Origin: JAFDBW01 sp963825575
GTDB lineage: Bacteria; Desulfobacterota; Desulfuromonadia; Desulfuromonadales; BM103
Reading direction: 5' to 3'
NCBI GenBank assembly: GCA_963825575.1
Contig: CAWGUB010000030.1
Span: forward strand, 49,061 to 113,060
Length of the DNA stretch: 64,000 nucleotides
Notes under the pieces: generated by a model
The model's database searches: none
Told to the model about the DNA's origin: nothing
Seen by the model: only the letters and a program-made list of their open reading frames with translations
Made by a program: the position numbers and the translations under genes
Shown: one piece after another, positions 1 through 8,099 of the stretch
Layout of the letters: each line of letters opens with the position of its first letter
Position numbering within the stretch: position 1 is the stretch's first letter

Positions 1-280
1 GGACGATCAGCTTGCCCGGTGCCAGCCTGTGCTGGTTGAAAACCGGCGTTCCACAAGTGCCACAAAAATATTTTTTCACCTTCCGCGAGATTTTGTATTC
101 AACCAGTGAATCTTCACCTGCCAACAGGGTAAAACTCTCTTGGGTGATCACGGCAAAGGCTTCGAAAGCACTGCCGGTGATCTTCTTGCAGGTATTGCAG
201 TGGCAGTTCCCAACCATCTCGAAGTCGGAGCTGGTCGCATATTTCACTGCACCACACAAACAGGAGCCTGTCATACTCAT
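1..280 (-). CDS. GFA/CENP-V-type zinc-binding protein, 3' part outside the window
   Basis: The first 93 residues of a small protein read on the minus strand and run off the left edge. The Cys pattern (SCLCG near residue 5, CHCNTC near 26, CGTCG near 73) is that of the glutathione-dependent formaldehyde-activating (GFA) fold, which binds one or two zinc ions through such pairs. Members are often called GFA without proof of glutathione or formaldehyde activity, so the substrate is unknown. The start at 280 is chosen because a GAAAGGC sequence lies just upstream; a second ATG at 274 is also possible. The C-terminus cannot be seen. Confidence 0.8.
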   Translation of the reverse strand, partial: MSMTGSCLCGAVKYATSSDFEMVGNCHCNTCKKITGSAFEAFAVITQESFTLLAGEDSLVEYKISRKVKKYFCGTCGTPVFNQHRLAPGKLIV

Positions 281-407
281 AACCTTTGCCTTTCATTCAG
301 GGATAAGCAATCACAGTTTAGCAATGAACACGTAATTTTCGAAACAAGTTTATGCGAAAGGGAGAGATTCGCTTGTCACTCACACCTGTTAAGCTTATCG
401 TGACAAC

Positions 408-1070
408 ATGAAGATCAACATTGAAATCGAGAGGGAATATCGCAGCCTGCTCGGCAATGTCGACGCCTGGTTCAACCGCTGCCTGGAAACCGGCGGCACG
501 GCGTTCTCATGTCGCGGCGGCTGCAGCGCCTGCTGCCGGGGCTTGTTCGACATCACCCTGCTCGATGCCTTCCTGCTGAAGAGCGCATTCAGCTCTTTAA
601 AGCCCGCCATTCGCAAAGAGGTCCTGCAAAAATCTCAGCTGCGCCTGGAAGAGCTGCAGCAGCGTTGGCCCGGACTGCAGCCGCCCTACCTGCTGAACGG
701 CTTACCGGACCACGAGTGGACCGAGATGCCGGAAGACGACGAGACACCCTGCCCGCTCCTCGATGCCGAAGGATTTTGCCTGATTTACAACTCCCGCCCC
801 CTGACCTGCAGACTGCATGGCCTGCCGAATATCGACTGTTCCGGCGAGGATTTCGAAGGAACGACCTGCACTCTGCACAAGGGCGATCCTCTGAACCTGC
901 CTGAAGATATTCTCAGGTGGCGGTTTCGTGATGTATTCCAGGAGGAGATCGACATCTTTCGCAAATTCACCGAACAGTTGACCGGCACGGCATTCTCAGA
1001 AATCGATACGTTTATTCCGTTGGCACTGCTGGCGGATTACGACAAGGCCGACTGGGCCGGATGGGGATAG
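408..1070 (+). CDS. YkgJ-family cysteine cluster protein
   Basis: A 220-residue protein of the YkgJ/CxxCxxCC family, thought to bind zinc or iron. The N-terminal cluster CRGGCSACC lies at about residues 35-43. The second half of the signature, CPLLDAEGFCLIY followed by RPLTCRLHG, lies at about 115-138. No signal peptide or membrane segment is visible, so it is probably cytoplasmic. The family's biochemical role is unknown; a role in metal-centre handling is only inferred. It stands alone, divergent from the GFA gene. Confidence 0.8.
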   Translation: MKINIEIEREYRSLLGNVDAWFNRCLETGGTAFSCRGGCSACCRGLFDITLLDAFLLKSAFSSLKPAIRKEVLQKSQLRLEELQQRWPGLQPPYLLNGLPDHEWTEMPEDDETPCPLLDAEGFCLIYNSRPLTCRLHGLPNIDCSGEDFEGTTCTLHKGDPLNLPEDILRWRFRDVFQEEIDIFRKFTEQLTGTAFSEIDTFIPLALLADYDKADWAGWG

Positions 1071-1165
1071 GAGGCCAAAAACCAGAACGGACAGATCTCA
1101 AGAAAAAGGGATGAGAACCTCACCGAAGTTTTCATCCCGAAAAGTATGGATGCAGCTGACCAGAT

Positions 1166-1600
1166 TTAAGTACGGTCTCTATCCTGATCTTTCAGCTGGT
1201 CCTGATCGCGATCTTTGTCACGGTCTTGATCCCGCAGCTGGTCTTTGTCCTGATCTTTCAGCTGATCCCGGTCACGGTCCCGGTCACGCAGCTGGTCTTT
1301 GTCATGGGTCTCCAACTGGTCCCGGCTGCGGTCCTGTTCCATTGTCCGGGTACGCTCCATTTCTACGGAACCCTTGCCGAAGCCGCCGGTTTCTGCAGGA
1401 CTACCCTGCTCACCCGGCCCACCCGCATCAGCGTTGCCACCACCGCTACCGGAGCCACCCCCGCCAGCCTTGGCTAAATAAATCGTTGATGGCCCTTCAT
1501 TATTCCCGTTGACGGCCTCTACAGGGATGGCCCAAACAACCAGAATCAAGCTGGCAAGGCCAACCATGAGCACTTTGATGATTTTGCGTATTCTCTTCAT
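1166..1600 (-). CDS. Secreted low-complexity Asp/Gln/Arg/Lys repeat protein
   Basis: A 144-residue protein of unknown function. The N-terminus (MKRIRKIIKVLMVG, then a hydrophobic run ending IPVEA) is a good signal peptide. A Gly/Ser-rich linker follows at about 45-75. The C-terminal 45 residues are almost only D, Q, L, R and K, in repeating units such as DQLRDRD and DQLKDQD, encoded by imperfect repeats in the DNA. The start at 1600 is preceded by AAGGAGAA at good spacing; the frame stays open upstream to 1822 but without a better site. The tail should be highly soluble or helical and charge-rich. I do not recognise a family. Confidence 0.6.
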   Translation of the reverse strand: MKRIRKIIKVLMVGLASLILVVWAIPVEAVNGNNEGPSTIYLAKAGGGGSGSGGGNADAGGPGEQGSPAETGGFGKGSVEMERTRTMEQDRSRDQLETHDKDQLRDRDRDRDQLKDQDKDQLRDQDRDKDRDQDQLKDQDRDRT

Positions 1601-1927
1601 GACAATTCTCCTTATACGCCGCCTGCCCTTCTCGGCTTGAAAATTGCGCCACTGCAGCCGGAGCGACTCAGCCATCCCCAACCCAGCAGCAATCTTGAAC
1701 ATCGACAAACCTCTGTCCGCTTTCATTGTCACAGACTTCTCAGGCGACACAATTGGACAAAAGGCTACAGATGCACGCAGAAAGTACGATACTAAATCAT
1801 CAATGGTCTTGTCGGTTCGCATTGTTATTTTGTATCAATTGCCACATATCAGCCTTGACCTGTACTCATTAAGTGGTAGAAGTTAAAAATACCTCATATT
1901 TAAATATCCACCTTCGACTACTTTACG
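1601..1927. other. Intergenic stretch, no supported gene
   Basis: The minus-strand frame of the repeat protein stays open through part of this stretch (to 1822), but nothing in it resembles a known domain. A short plus-strand frame (1644-1886) looks random. The right end is AT-rich and may hold the promoter for the fragment beginning at 1928. I see no RNA gene. Confidence 0.4.
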
Positions 1928-2146
1928 GTGACTAGCGTGACTATTAACATTCAGCTGGCCCTAAGTAATCATCTCTTTTGCGAAGGCGTCAAAAAACTCG
2001 CCAGTGAAACCGGTGCCGGTTTCATTTTCAACGATGTTCATGAAAACACTACGGCCTTTACAGCAGATATCGTCCTCTTCGATGCCAAGAGAGACATTAG
2101 TGACTTGATCAATACACATCCGAAGGGGCTAGGGGCTAGGGGCTAG
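1928..2146 (+). pseudogene. Truncated response-regulator-like N-terminal fragment
   Basis: About 65 residues look like the first part of a receiver-type or LuxR-type regulator. A beta-strand start (INIQLALSNHLFCEGVKKL) is followed by a later strand ADIVLFDAK. The frame then runs into the tandem GGGGCTA repeat and stops. No phospho-acceptor Asp region, later receiver motifs or HTH output domain follow. A GTG at 1928, or a second GTG nine bases later, would start it. I read it as the 5' remnant of a gene whose 3' part was lost and replaced by the repeat tract; a short expressed peptide cannot be excluded. Confidence 0.45.
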
Positions 2147-2165
2147 GGGCTAGGGGCTAGGGGCT
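2125..2165. repeat. Tandem 7-bp repeat GGGGCTA, about 5.9 copies
   Basis: Five exact copies of GGGGCTA followed by GGGGCT. It lies at the 3' end of the truncated regulator and before the ettA terminator. It resembles the G/C-rich tracts at 4025-4090 and 35082-35164, so it belongs to a recurring junction-repeat family in this genome. Confidence 0.9.
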
Positions 2166-2197
2166 GGAAAAAGCGTAGCTCGATACTGCAATAGCAC

Positions 2198-2226
2198 AAA
2201 GGCCGACAGGTTTCCTGTCGGCCTTT
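2198..2226 (-). terminator. Rho-independent terminator of ettA (works on both strands)
   Basis: AAAGGCCGACAGG, a short TTT loop, then CCTGTCGGCCTTT: a near-perfect stem with A and T runs on both sides. It lies 46 bases past the ettA stop and also faces the truncated fragment on the other strand. Confidence 0.85.
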
Positions 2227-2271
2227 CAAGTTTCATTTTGCCATTACCAGCCCCGAGCCTCCAGGCCCCGG

Positions 2272-3948
2272 CTACTGCCTCGTAAGGTTGCGATAACGAA
2301 TCCGGTGCGGCTGGTCTGCATCCTTGCCGAGGCGCCGTTTGCGGTCTTCTTCGTATTCCGAGTAATTACCCTCATACCAGACCACCTGGGAATTTCCTTC
2401 GAAGGCGAGGATGTGGGTCGCGATGCGATCAAGGAACCAGCGGTCATGGCTGATCACCACGGCACACCCAGCGAAATTCTCAAGGGCTTCTTCAAGGGCT
2501 CGCAGGGTATTGACATCGAGGTCGTTAGTCGGTTCGTCAAGCAGCAGGACGTTCGATTCCTCGCGCATGATCTTGGCCAGGTGCACGCGGTTACGCTCAC
2601 CGCCGGAGAGCACACCGACCTTCTTCTGCTGGTCGCCGCCTGAGAAGTTGAAGCGGGCCACGTACCCGCGCGAATTGACCAGCTGCTTGCCGAGCATCAT
2701 CTGCTCCTGGCCGCCGGTGATTTCCTCGAAAATGGTCTTGCTGCCATCGAGGGGGCGATCCTGGTCGACATAAGCAAGCTTGACCGTCTCGCCAATCTTG
2801 AAAGTCCCCGAATCGGCTTGCTCCTGGCCGGTAATCATGCGGAACAGGGTGGTCTTGCCGGCACCGTTGGGGCCAATCACACCGACAATCCCGCCTGGCG
2901 GAAGCATGAAGCTCATCTTTTCGTAAAGCAGCTTGTCATCATAGGCTTTGGTGACGTCACTGGCTTCGACAACAGTGTTGCCGAGACGGGGCCCGGGTGG
3001 GATGTAAATTTCCATGTTGCGCTCGCGCTCTGCGGCATCCTGGTTGAGCAGTTTCTCGTAAGAGTTGATGCGGGCCTGGCCCTTGGCATGGCGCGCCTTG
3101 GGGCTCATGCGTATCCACTCGAGCTCGCGCTGCAGGGTCTTCTGACGATTGCTCTCAGTCTTGTCTTCCTTGCGCAGGCGTTCCTGCTTCTGCTCCAACC
3201 AACTCGAGTAGTTACCCTTCCAGGGGATGCCATGACCGCGGTCAAGCTCGAGGATCCAGCCGGCAACATTGTCGAGGAAGTAACGATCATGGGTCACGGC
3301 AATGATCGTCCCTTCGTAGCGCTGCAGGTGCTGCTCCAGCCAGCCAACGGTCTCAGCGTCGAGGTGGTTGGTCGGTTCGTCAAGCAGCAGGATATCGGGC
3401 TTCTGCAGCAGCAGTCGGCAGAGCGCAACGCGGCGCTTTTCCCCCCCGGAGAGGATCTTTATTTGAGTGTCCGCCGGCGGGCAGCGCAAGGCGTCCATGG
3501 CCAGGTCCAGCCGCGAATCCAGCTCCCAGGCGTCCAGTGCATCGAGCTTGTCCTGGACCACGGCCTGACGCTCGCAGAGCTTTTCCATGTCGCAATCGGG
3601 GTCGGCAAAAGCTTCGTTGATCTCCTCGAACTCCTTGAGCAGGTCAACGGTCTCCTGAACACCCTCTTCAACCACTTCGCGCACCGTCTTGTCACAATCG
3701 ACCAGAGGCTCCTGTTCGAGATAGCCTACGGTATAACCGTCAGAGAGCATCGTCTCGCCGTTGAACTCTTTGTCAACTCCGGCCATGATCCGCAGGAGGG
3801 TCGACTTGCCGGAACCGTTGAGACCGAGCACGCCGATTTTGGCACCGTAAAAGTAGGAAAGGGAAATATCCTTGATGATCGGCTTGCCGCTGTAGTTCTT
3901 GTTGACGCCGACCATCGAGTAGATGATTTTCTTGGTATCTTCGCTCAT
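2272..3948 (-). CDS. ettA: Energy-dependent translational throttle protein EttA (ABC-F ATPase)
   Basis: A 558-residue soluble ABC-F protein with two ATPase domains and no membrane segment. Domain 1 has Walker A GLNGSGKST (about 43-51), signature ILSGGEKRR and LLLDEPTNHLD. Domain 2 has GPNGAGKTT, VLSGGERNR and LLLDEPTNDLD. The charged linker between them (about 245-310) is typical. Length and the opening IYSMVGVNKNY match EttA, which binds the ribosomal E site and gates entry into elongation according to ATP/ADP ratio. It is transcribed alone and ends at a strong terminator. A second, more distant ABC-F gene lies at 52757. Confidence 0.93.
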   Translation of the reverse strand: MSEDTKKIIYSMVGVNKNYSGKPIIKDISLSYFYGAKIGVLGLNGSGKSTLLRIMAGVDKEFNGETMLSDGYTVGYLEQEPLVDCDKTVREVVEEGVQETVDLLKEFEEINEAFADPDCDMEKLCERQAVVQDKLDALDAWELDSRLDLAMDALRCPPADTQIKILSGGEKRRVALCRLLLQKPDILLLDEPTNHLDAETVGWLEQHLQRYEGTIIAVTHDRYFLDNVAGWILELDRGHGIPWKGNYSSWLEQKQERLRKEDKTESNRQKTLQRELEWIRMSPKARHAKGQARINSYEKLLNQDAAERERNMEIYIPPGPRLGNTVVEASDVTKAYDDKLLYEKMSFMLPPGGIVGVIGPNGAGKTTLFRMITGQEQADSGTFKIGETVKLAYVDQDRPLDGSKTIFEEITGGQEQMMLGKQLVNSRGYVARFNFSGGDQQKKVGVLSGGERNRVHLAKIMREESNVLLLDEPTNDLDVNTLRALEEALENFAGCAVVISHDRWFLDRIATHILAFEGNSQVVWYEGNYSEYEEDRKRRLGKDADQPHRIRYRNLTRQ

Positions 3949-4024
3949 TATTGTGTCCTGTCTGAAAGGTTATTTCACAGAACATGGCTTATACACCATC
4001 TGGGGACAAGGAGCAAGAGTGGTC

Positions 4025-4090
4025 AAGGGGTTTCCCAGTTTCCAATCCCCAGCCTCCAGCCTCCAGTCCCCGCATTCAAAGTCCCCGATT
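4025..4090. repeat. C-rich low-complexity junction repeat
   Basis: A run of CCCCAGCCTCCAGCCTCCAGTCCCC-like units upstream of ettA and before the TPR gene. It shares its CCAGCC/CAGTCCCC words with the tract inside hypD-hypE, which suggests a dispersed family. Confidence 0.6.
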
Positions 4091-4156
4091 TAAAGTTGAC
4101 TCTTTGATCATGAAGTTGTTCAATCATCCGATCAAATCACCGAGAGGCAGGAAGAT

Positions 4157-5431
4157 ATGAGTTTTCTGAAAAAGATGTTCAGCAAGAAAGACCCGATTGA
4201 CGAGATGCGCCAATGCCATGCCCGGCAGGACTGGGTAGGCGTTCTGAATATAGCGGGACAGGTTGACCGGAACGAGTTCGATGCTGCAACTGCGGCCGAG
4301 ATCACCAATTGGGAGAACCTGGCCGGCGACACCCTGGCCGCCATGAACATGGAAGAAGGGTCCTGGGCACAGAAATCAGGCAACCTGTTGCGCGCCCGCG
4401 AAGATTACCAATTGGCCATCGAGCAGGCCCGTTCCGTTCAACTGCGTGAGCGTGCACAGCAGGCCCTGGCAGCCCTGGACCGTGGTGAACTCCCCCCTGA
4501 AGAGATGGTAGCCGATGAAAGTCCGGCCCTGCATACCGGTTGCAACAGCTGCGCACCAGCAGCGGAGCCGAGTGCTGGTGGCGTGGACGCAGACCTCGAC
4601 CAGGAGACCCGCATGGAACTGCTGTTGGCCACCCTTCCGCCGGACCTGGCAGAACGCTACCTGGCTGCCGGGACACAATTCCGAAAGGCATGGCTGACTG
4701 CCCAGGAAGGGGATGAAAAGCTGGCTTTGGAGCTTTTGGAAAAAGTTCCCGCCGCAGAGCGAAATGCCTTGTTCCTCTTCGAACGGGGGGCTTTGATGAT
4801 ACGCAGCGGCCAGAGCAAGAAAGCCCGACAGGATCTGCAGGCTGCGTTGACCGCTGAACCCGACCTGTTCCCGGCCTACGAGGCACTGACCGAAATCCTG
4901 ATTACCGATGGGCACAGCGACGAACTGCAGAAATCTCTCAAGCAGAATATCGCCGAAGAACGTTTTGTCGGTTATTGCTGGGCCAGGTTGGCAGAGCTGC
5001 ATGCCCAGCGCGGCGAACTGGAACCGGCCCTGGCCGCCGGACTCGAAGCCATTGATCAAGGGGTCAACGATCCCGGCCTGATCATGCTCTGCTCGCAACT
5101 GCTGGAACGTGCAGAACGCTTCGCTGAAGCAGAAGCGCTGCTGATGCGGATGCCCGGTGGCGGCTGCGGAGGTGGAGTTCATCCGATGCTGGCGGAATAC
5201 TGGCTAAGACGCGGGCAGAACCTGAACCAGGCGCTTGAATCATTCAAGGGAGCCATGCGCCAGGAGACTGACAACCCTCGCTGGCTGCTGCGCATCGCCC
5301 AGGTTTACCTGGCCAAAGGGTGGAAGAAGGAAGCCTCTGAGCAGATTGAGCGCTTGATGAAGCAAGGGGGGCTGCCAGATCAGATTAGTGCTGAGGTCCA
5401 ATCTATGGCCGATCAATTGCAGAAAGGTTGA
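4157..5431 (+). CDS. Tetratricopeptide-repeat protein of unknown function
   Basis: A 424-residue soluble protein with scattered TPR-type helical pairs. Examples are the units around AREDYQLAIEQAR (about 76-88), the block at 200-260 (FLFERGALMIRSGQSKKARQ), and blocks near 285 and 350-400 ending in AKGWKKEASEQIERLM. No signal peptide is seen. The N-terminus MSFLKKMFSKK is basic and may sit at the membrane, but that is weak. ATG at 4157 follows GAGGCAGG. TPR proteins are scaffolds; the partner is not apparent. Its neighbours are on the other strand. Confidence 0.75.
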   Translation: MSFLKKMFSKKDPIDEMRQCHARQDWVGVLNIAGQVDRNEFDAATAAEITNWENLAGDTLAAMNMEEGSWAQKSGNLLRAREDYQLAIEQARSVQLRERAQQALAALDRGELPPEEMVADESPALHTGCNSCAPAAEPSAGGVDADLDQETRMELLLATLPPDLAERYLAAGTQFRKAWLTAQEGDEKLALELLEKVPAAERNALFLFERGALMIRSGQSKKARQDLQAALTAEPDLFPAYEALTEILITDGHSDELQKSLKQNIAEERFVGYCWARLAELHAQRGELEPALAAGLEAIDQGVNDPGLIMLCSQLLERAERFAEAEALLMRMPGGGCGGGVHPMLAEYWLRRGQNLNQALESFKGAMRQETDNPRWLLRIAQVYLAKGWKKEASEQIERLMKQGGLPDQISAEVQSMADQLQKG

Positions 5432-5474
5432 ACAGGAGCAAATAAAAAAGAGCCCGCCTAAAGCAACCTGAAGT

Positions 5475-7205
5475 TCAGTTTGAATGGTTTGTGCGGCCAG
5501 ACGTTAACAGGTTCGCAGCTCCGATGCGCAGGATCTCCAGCCACTTGAAATTCATCATGTGGCGACGCCAGAACAGCTCCTGCTTGTCACAGACCGTCGA
5601 AACGCTGTACGCATGGATGTCACCGCGCAATCGATCCAGTGTTTCTGAATCCATACTCCCTTCTGACTGTGCGATCCTGTCCTTCAATGCCCTGGCCTGC
5701 CTGATCCTCTGTGCGACTCCGTCTCCGCGCGCCTGGTCAATGCGCCCGTACCGGAGCTTCATGGCGTTCAGCGCTTCAGCTGCATCGTAGGTCACCTCGA
5801 CCATCTCGTCACGACTCATCCACTCCGTTTCATAATTCAGAATCTGTCCCCACGTCGGCTGAAGAAGCAACTGGCGATGTTCTTCCAGGGTTTTTGCAAA
5901 CAACCGGTAGCCGTGCTTCTCCGGCTGCTCGAAAGCATGGCTGCCGGGATCAAGAAAAGGGCCCATCGGCGAAATAAAACAGGATAGTCGCCGGTCATAA
6001 CTACGAAAGAGCCTTTCACAGTAGCCGATTGTTTTCATCACAGATTCACAGGTCTGTCCGGACAAGCCGATCATGAAGAACACATCGAGGCGATGACAAC
6101 CCAATCTCAGGGCCTCCGTGATCACGGCCTCCATCTCGTCATTGCTGTAAAAAACCTGAGAGTCCTGGTGACGTCGAACCTCTTCCTCATGACTCTCCGG
6201 TGACAGCTCGAGGCTCCAATTTTTGACCGACCTGTCAATCGCCCGCAAATACTCCGGGGCAGGCATACCGAAGACTTCGAAAACGATCTCGTTGGCGAGC
6301 CGCGCCTGTGCCAGGCGCACCAGCGTCTCGCGGACATAATCATCCCCGGCCTGGAGCAGATCGCCCACCAGGAAGATCGGCCCGCGCGAAATCCTGCAGA
6401 CATCCGAAATGTTCTTGACCAGGTTGAGCGGACTCCTGAATGCCGGCTTATTCCGCAGGCTCAACAGCCCGCTGGCATGACCAGAACCACCACAGGTGAC
6501 GCATTCGTGCACACAGCCACGGACGGTGAAAACCGCAGTAATCGGATTCTGCCACCAGCCGTTGAACGGCAGGACGCTCTGCAGGTCGCGGTGACGCATG
6601 ACCATGCGAACCATGCGCTCCGGGGCCAGGTCGACATAGTCCATATCCGGGAAGGTGCAAGTGAAATTGTTGACTTGGACCTTCCCCTGCTTTTTCCACA
6701 CCAGGTTGGGCACATCCTCCAGGAGGCCATCGCCTCGCAGGCAGAGCAGCAAGGCATACAATAGCGGTTCTACAGAATCCCCGCGCAGAACAAAATCCAC
6801 GTGGGGATAACGAATCAGCTCATCGTGATAATAGCTTGCTGACAACCCGCCAAAAATAACCGGGATTTCCGGGTGACACTCCTTGGCCAGTCGCGCAATC
6901 TCGAGTGCGCCATGCGCATGCGGCAACCAATGCAGGTCGATGCCGAATGCCTTCGGCTTGAGTTTTGACAGGAACCTGGGGACATCGAATCCGGGATCGT
7001 TCATCATCCGCAAGGCCAGATTGACGATGCGCACCGTCAGGCCTCTGGACTCGAGGTAGTTGGTCATGGTCAGGAAGCCAAGCGGATACATCTCGAAGAC
7101 CGGAGAGGACGGGATCAGGTCACTGACCGGGCCATACATGATGGCTTCCTTACGGAAGTCATAAACACTTGGCGGATGCAGCAGAACCAGGTCGATCCGG
7201 GACAT
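5475..7205 (-). CDS. B12-binding-domain radical SAM protein
   Basis: A 576-residue protein. Residues 1-165 form a cobalamin-binding Rossmann domain (LLHPPSVYDF, FGIDLHWLPHAHGALEIA, VIFGGLSASYY). A radical SAM core follows with the cluster motif CVHECVTC (CxxxCxxC) at about 233-240, just after FTVRG. The C-terminal 100 residues are helical and charged. The architecture matches a family of B12/radical SAM proteins of unknown substrate. Cobalamin radical SAM enzymes usually methylate or rearrange inactive carbons. It is a single gene, divergent from the DUF554 gene. Confidence 0.85.
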   Translation of the reverse strand: MSRIDLVLLHPPSVYDFRKEAIMYGPVSDLIPSSPVFEMYPLGFLTMTNYLESRGLTVRIVNLALRMMNDPGFDVPRFLSKLKPKAFGIDLHWLPHAHGALEIARLAKECHPEIPVIFGGLSASYYHDELIRYPHVDFVLRGDSVEPLLYALLLCLRGDGLLEDVPNLVWKKQGKVQVNNFTCTFPDMDYVDLAPERMVRMVMRHRDLQSVLPFNGWWQNPITAVFTVRGCVHECVTCGGSGHASGLLSLRNKPAFRSPLNLVKNISDVCRISRGPIFLVGDLLQAGDDYVRETLVRLAQARLANEIVFEVFGMPAPEYLRAIDRSVKNWSLELSPESHEEEVRRHQDSQVFYSNDEMEAVITEALRLGCHRLDVFFMIGLSGQTCESVMKTIGYCERLFRSYDRRLSCFISPMGPFLDPGSHAFEQPEKHGYRLFAKTLEEHRQLLLQPTWGQILNYETEWMSRDEMVEVTYDAAEALNAMKLRYGRIDQARGDGVAQRIRQARALKDRIAQSEGSMDSETLDRLRGDIHAYSVSTVCDKQELFWRRHMMNFKWLEILRIGAANLLTSGRTNHSN

Positions 7206-7392
7206 GGTGGGCCTCCATCAACTAACGTCAATGATTCCCCGGCAGATTGTGTTGGTTTTGCTTAATTATATCAGGTATTCTTATGGGGGCTGGCTCCTGA
7301 CCTGTTTGTATGGCACGATGCCACTTGAAGGACTGGGGCTTCTATGCTAAGTTGCGGCACCTTCGTCTGATCCAAAATAAGCGTGGAAGACC

Positions 7393-8079
7393 ATGATATT
7401 ACAGGGAACGCTGGTTAACATTGCAGCCGTTATCGCTGGCTGCCTGATCGGCAGATGGGCGGGCCGTTATCTGTCTGCAAAAATGCGTGAGACCCTGATG
7501 ATCGGGCTGGGGCTCGCGGTTCTGCTGATCGGCCTGCAACTCGCGCTACAGAGTCGGCAGATCATGATTGTCATTGGCAGCCTGATCTTTGGCGGCTTGA
7601 TCGGCGAAGGGCTCGGCCTGGAGAACCGGCTGGAGCAATTCGGTCTGCGCTTGCAGAAGCGATTCTCCGGCATGGGCAAGATTGCCGAAGGCTTTGTAAC
7701 CTCGAGCCTGCTCTATTGTGTCGGGGCGATGGCGATCATGGGTGCCCTACAGGATGGGCTGGGAGGCCCGCCGTCGATCCTCTATGCCAAGGCGGCTCTC
7801 GATGGCGTGGCATCTATCGCACTGACCTCGACGCTTGGCATCGGCGTGATCTTTTCCGTCATTCCTCTGCTTCTCTACCAGGGCGGAATCACCCTGGCAG
7901 CAGAACTTGCCGAAACCGTTCTCACTGAACCGGTCATTATTGAGATGAATGCTGTCGGCGGGTTGCTGATTGTCGCCATTGCCATCGATCTGTTAGGGAT
8001 CAAGCGTCTGCCGGTGGGGAACCTGCTCCCGGCCGTGTTTGTCGCCATTGGGCTGCTCTGGGCTTTCGGCATGGCCTGA
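7393..8079 (+). CDS. DUF554 family inner-membrane protein (YqgA-like)
   Basis: A 228-residue protein with six or seven hydrophobic segments, Gly-rich helices such as GSLIFGGLIGEGLGLE (about 57-72) and the motif YCVGAMAIMGALQDGL (about 107-122), typical of DUF554. The family is widespread, of unknown function, and presumed to be a transporter or channel. ATG at 7393 follows GTGGAAGACC. It ends 20 bases before the convergent histidine-kinase gene. Confidence 0.85.
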   Translation: MILQGTLVNIAAVIAGCLIGRWAGRYLSAKMRETLMIGLGLAVLLIGLQLALQSRQIMIVIGSLIFGGLIGEGLGLENRLEQFGLRLQKRFSGMGKIAEGFVTSSLLYCVGAMAIMGALQDGLGGPPSILYAKAALDGVASIALTSTLGIGVIFSVIPLLLYQGGITLAAELAETVLTEPVIIEMNAVGGLLIVAIAIDLLGIKRLPVGNLLPAVFVAIGLLWAFGMA

Positions 8080-8099
8080 GGCACGGCGGGCCGCAGGGA

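Noticed and set aside
2125..2165. Tandem repeat taken for a CRISPR array
   Set aside because: The 7-bp units are directly joined, without spacers or cas genes.
2818..4107. Long open frame of 429 codons on the plus strand
   Set aside because: It is the antisense of ettA; its translation has no recognisable domain, while the minus strand has all ABC-F motifs.
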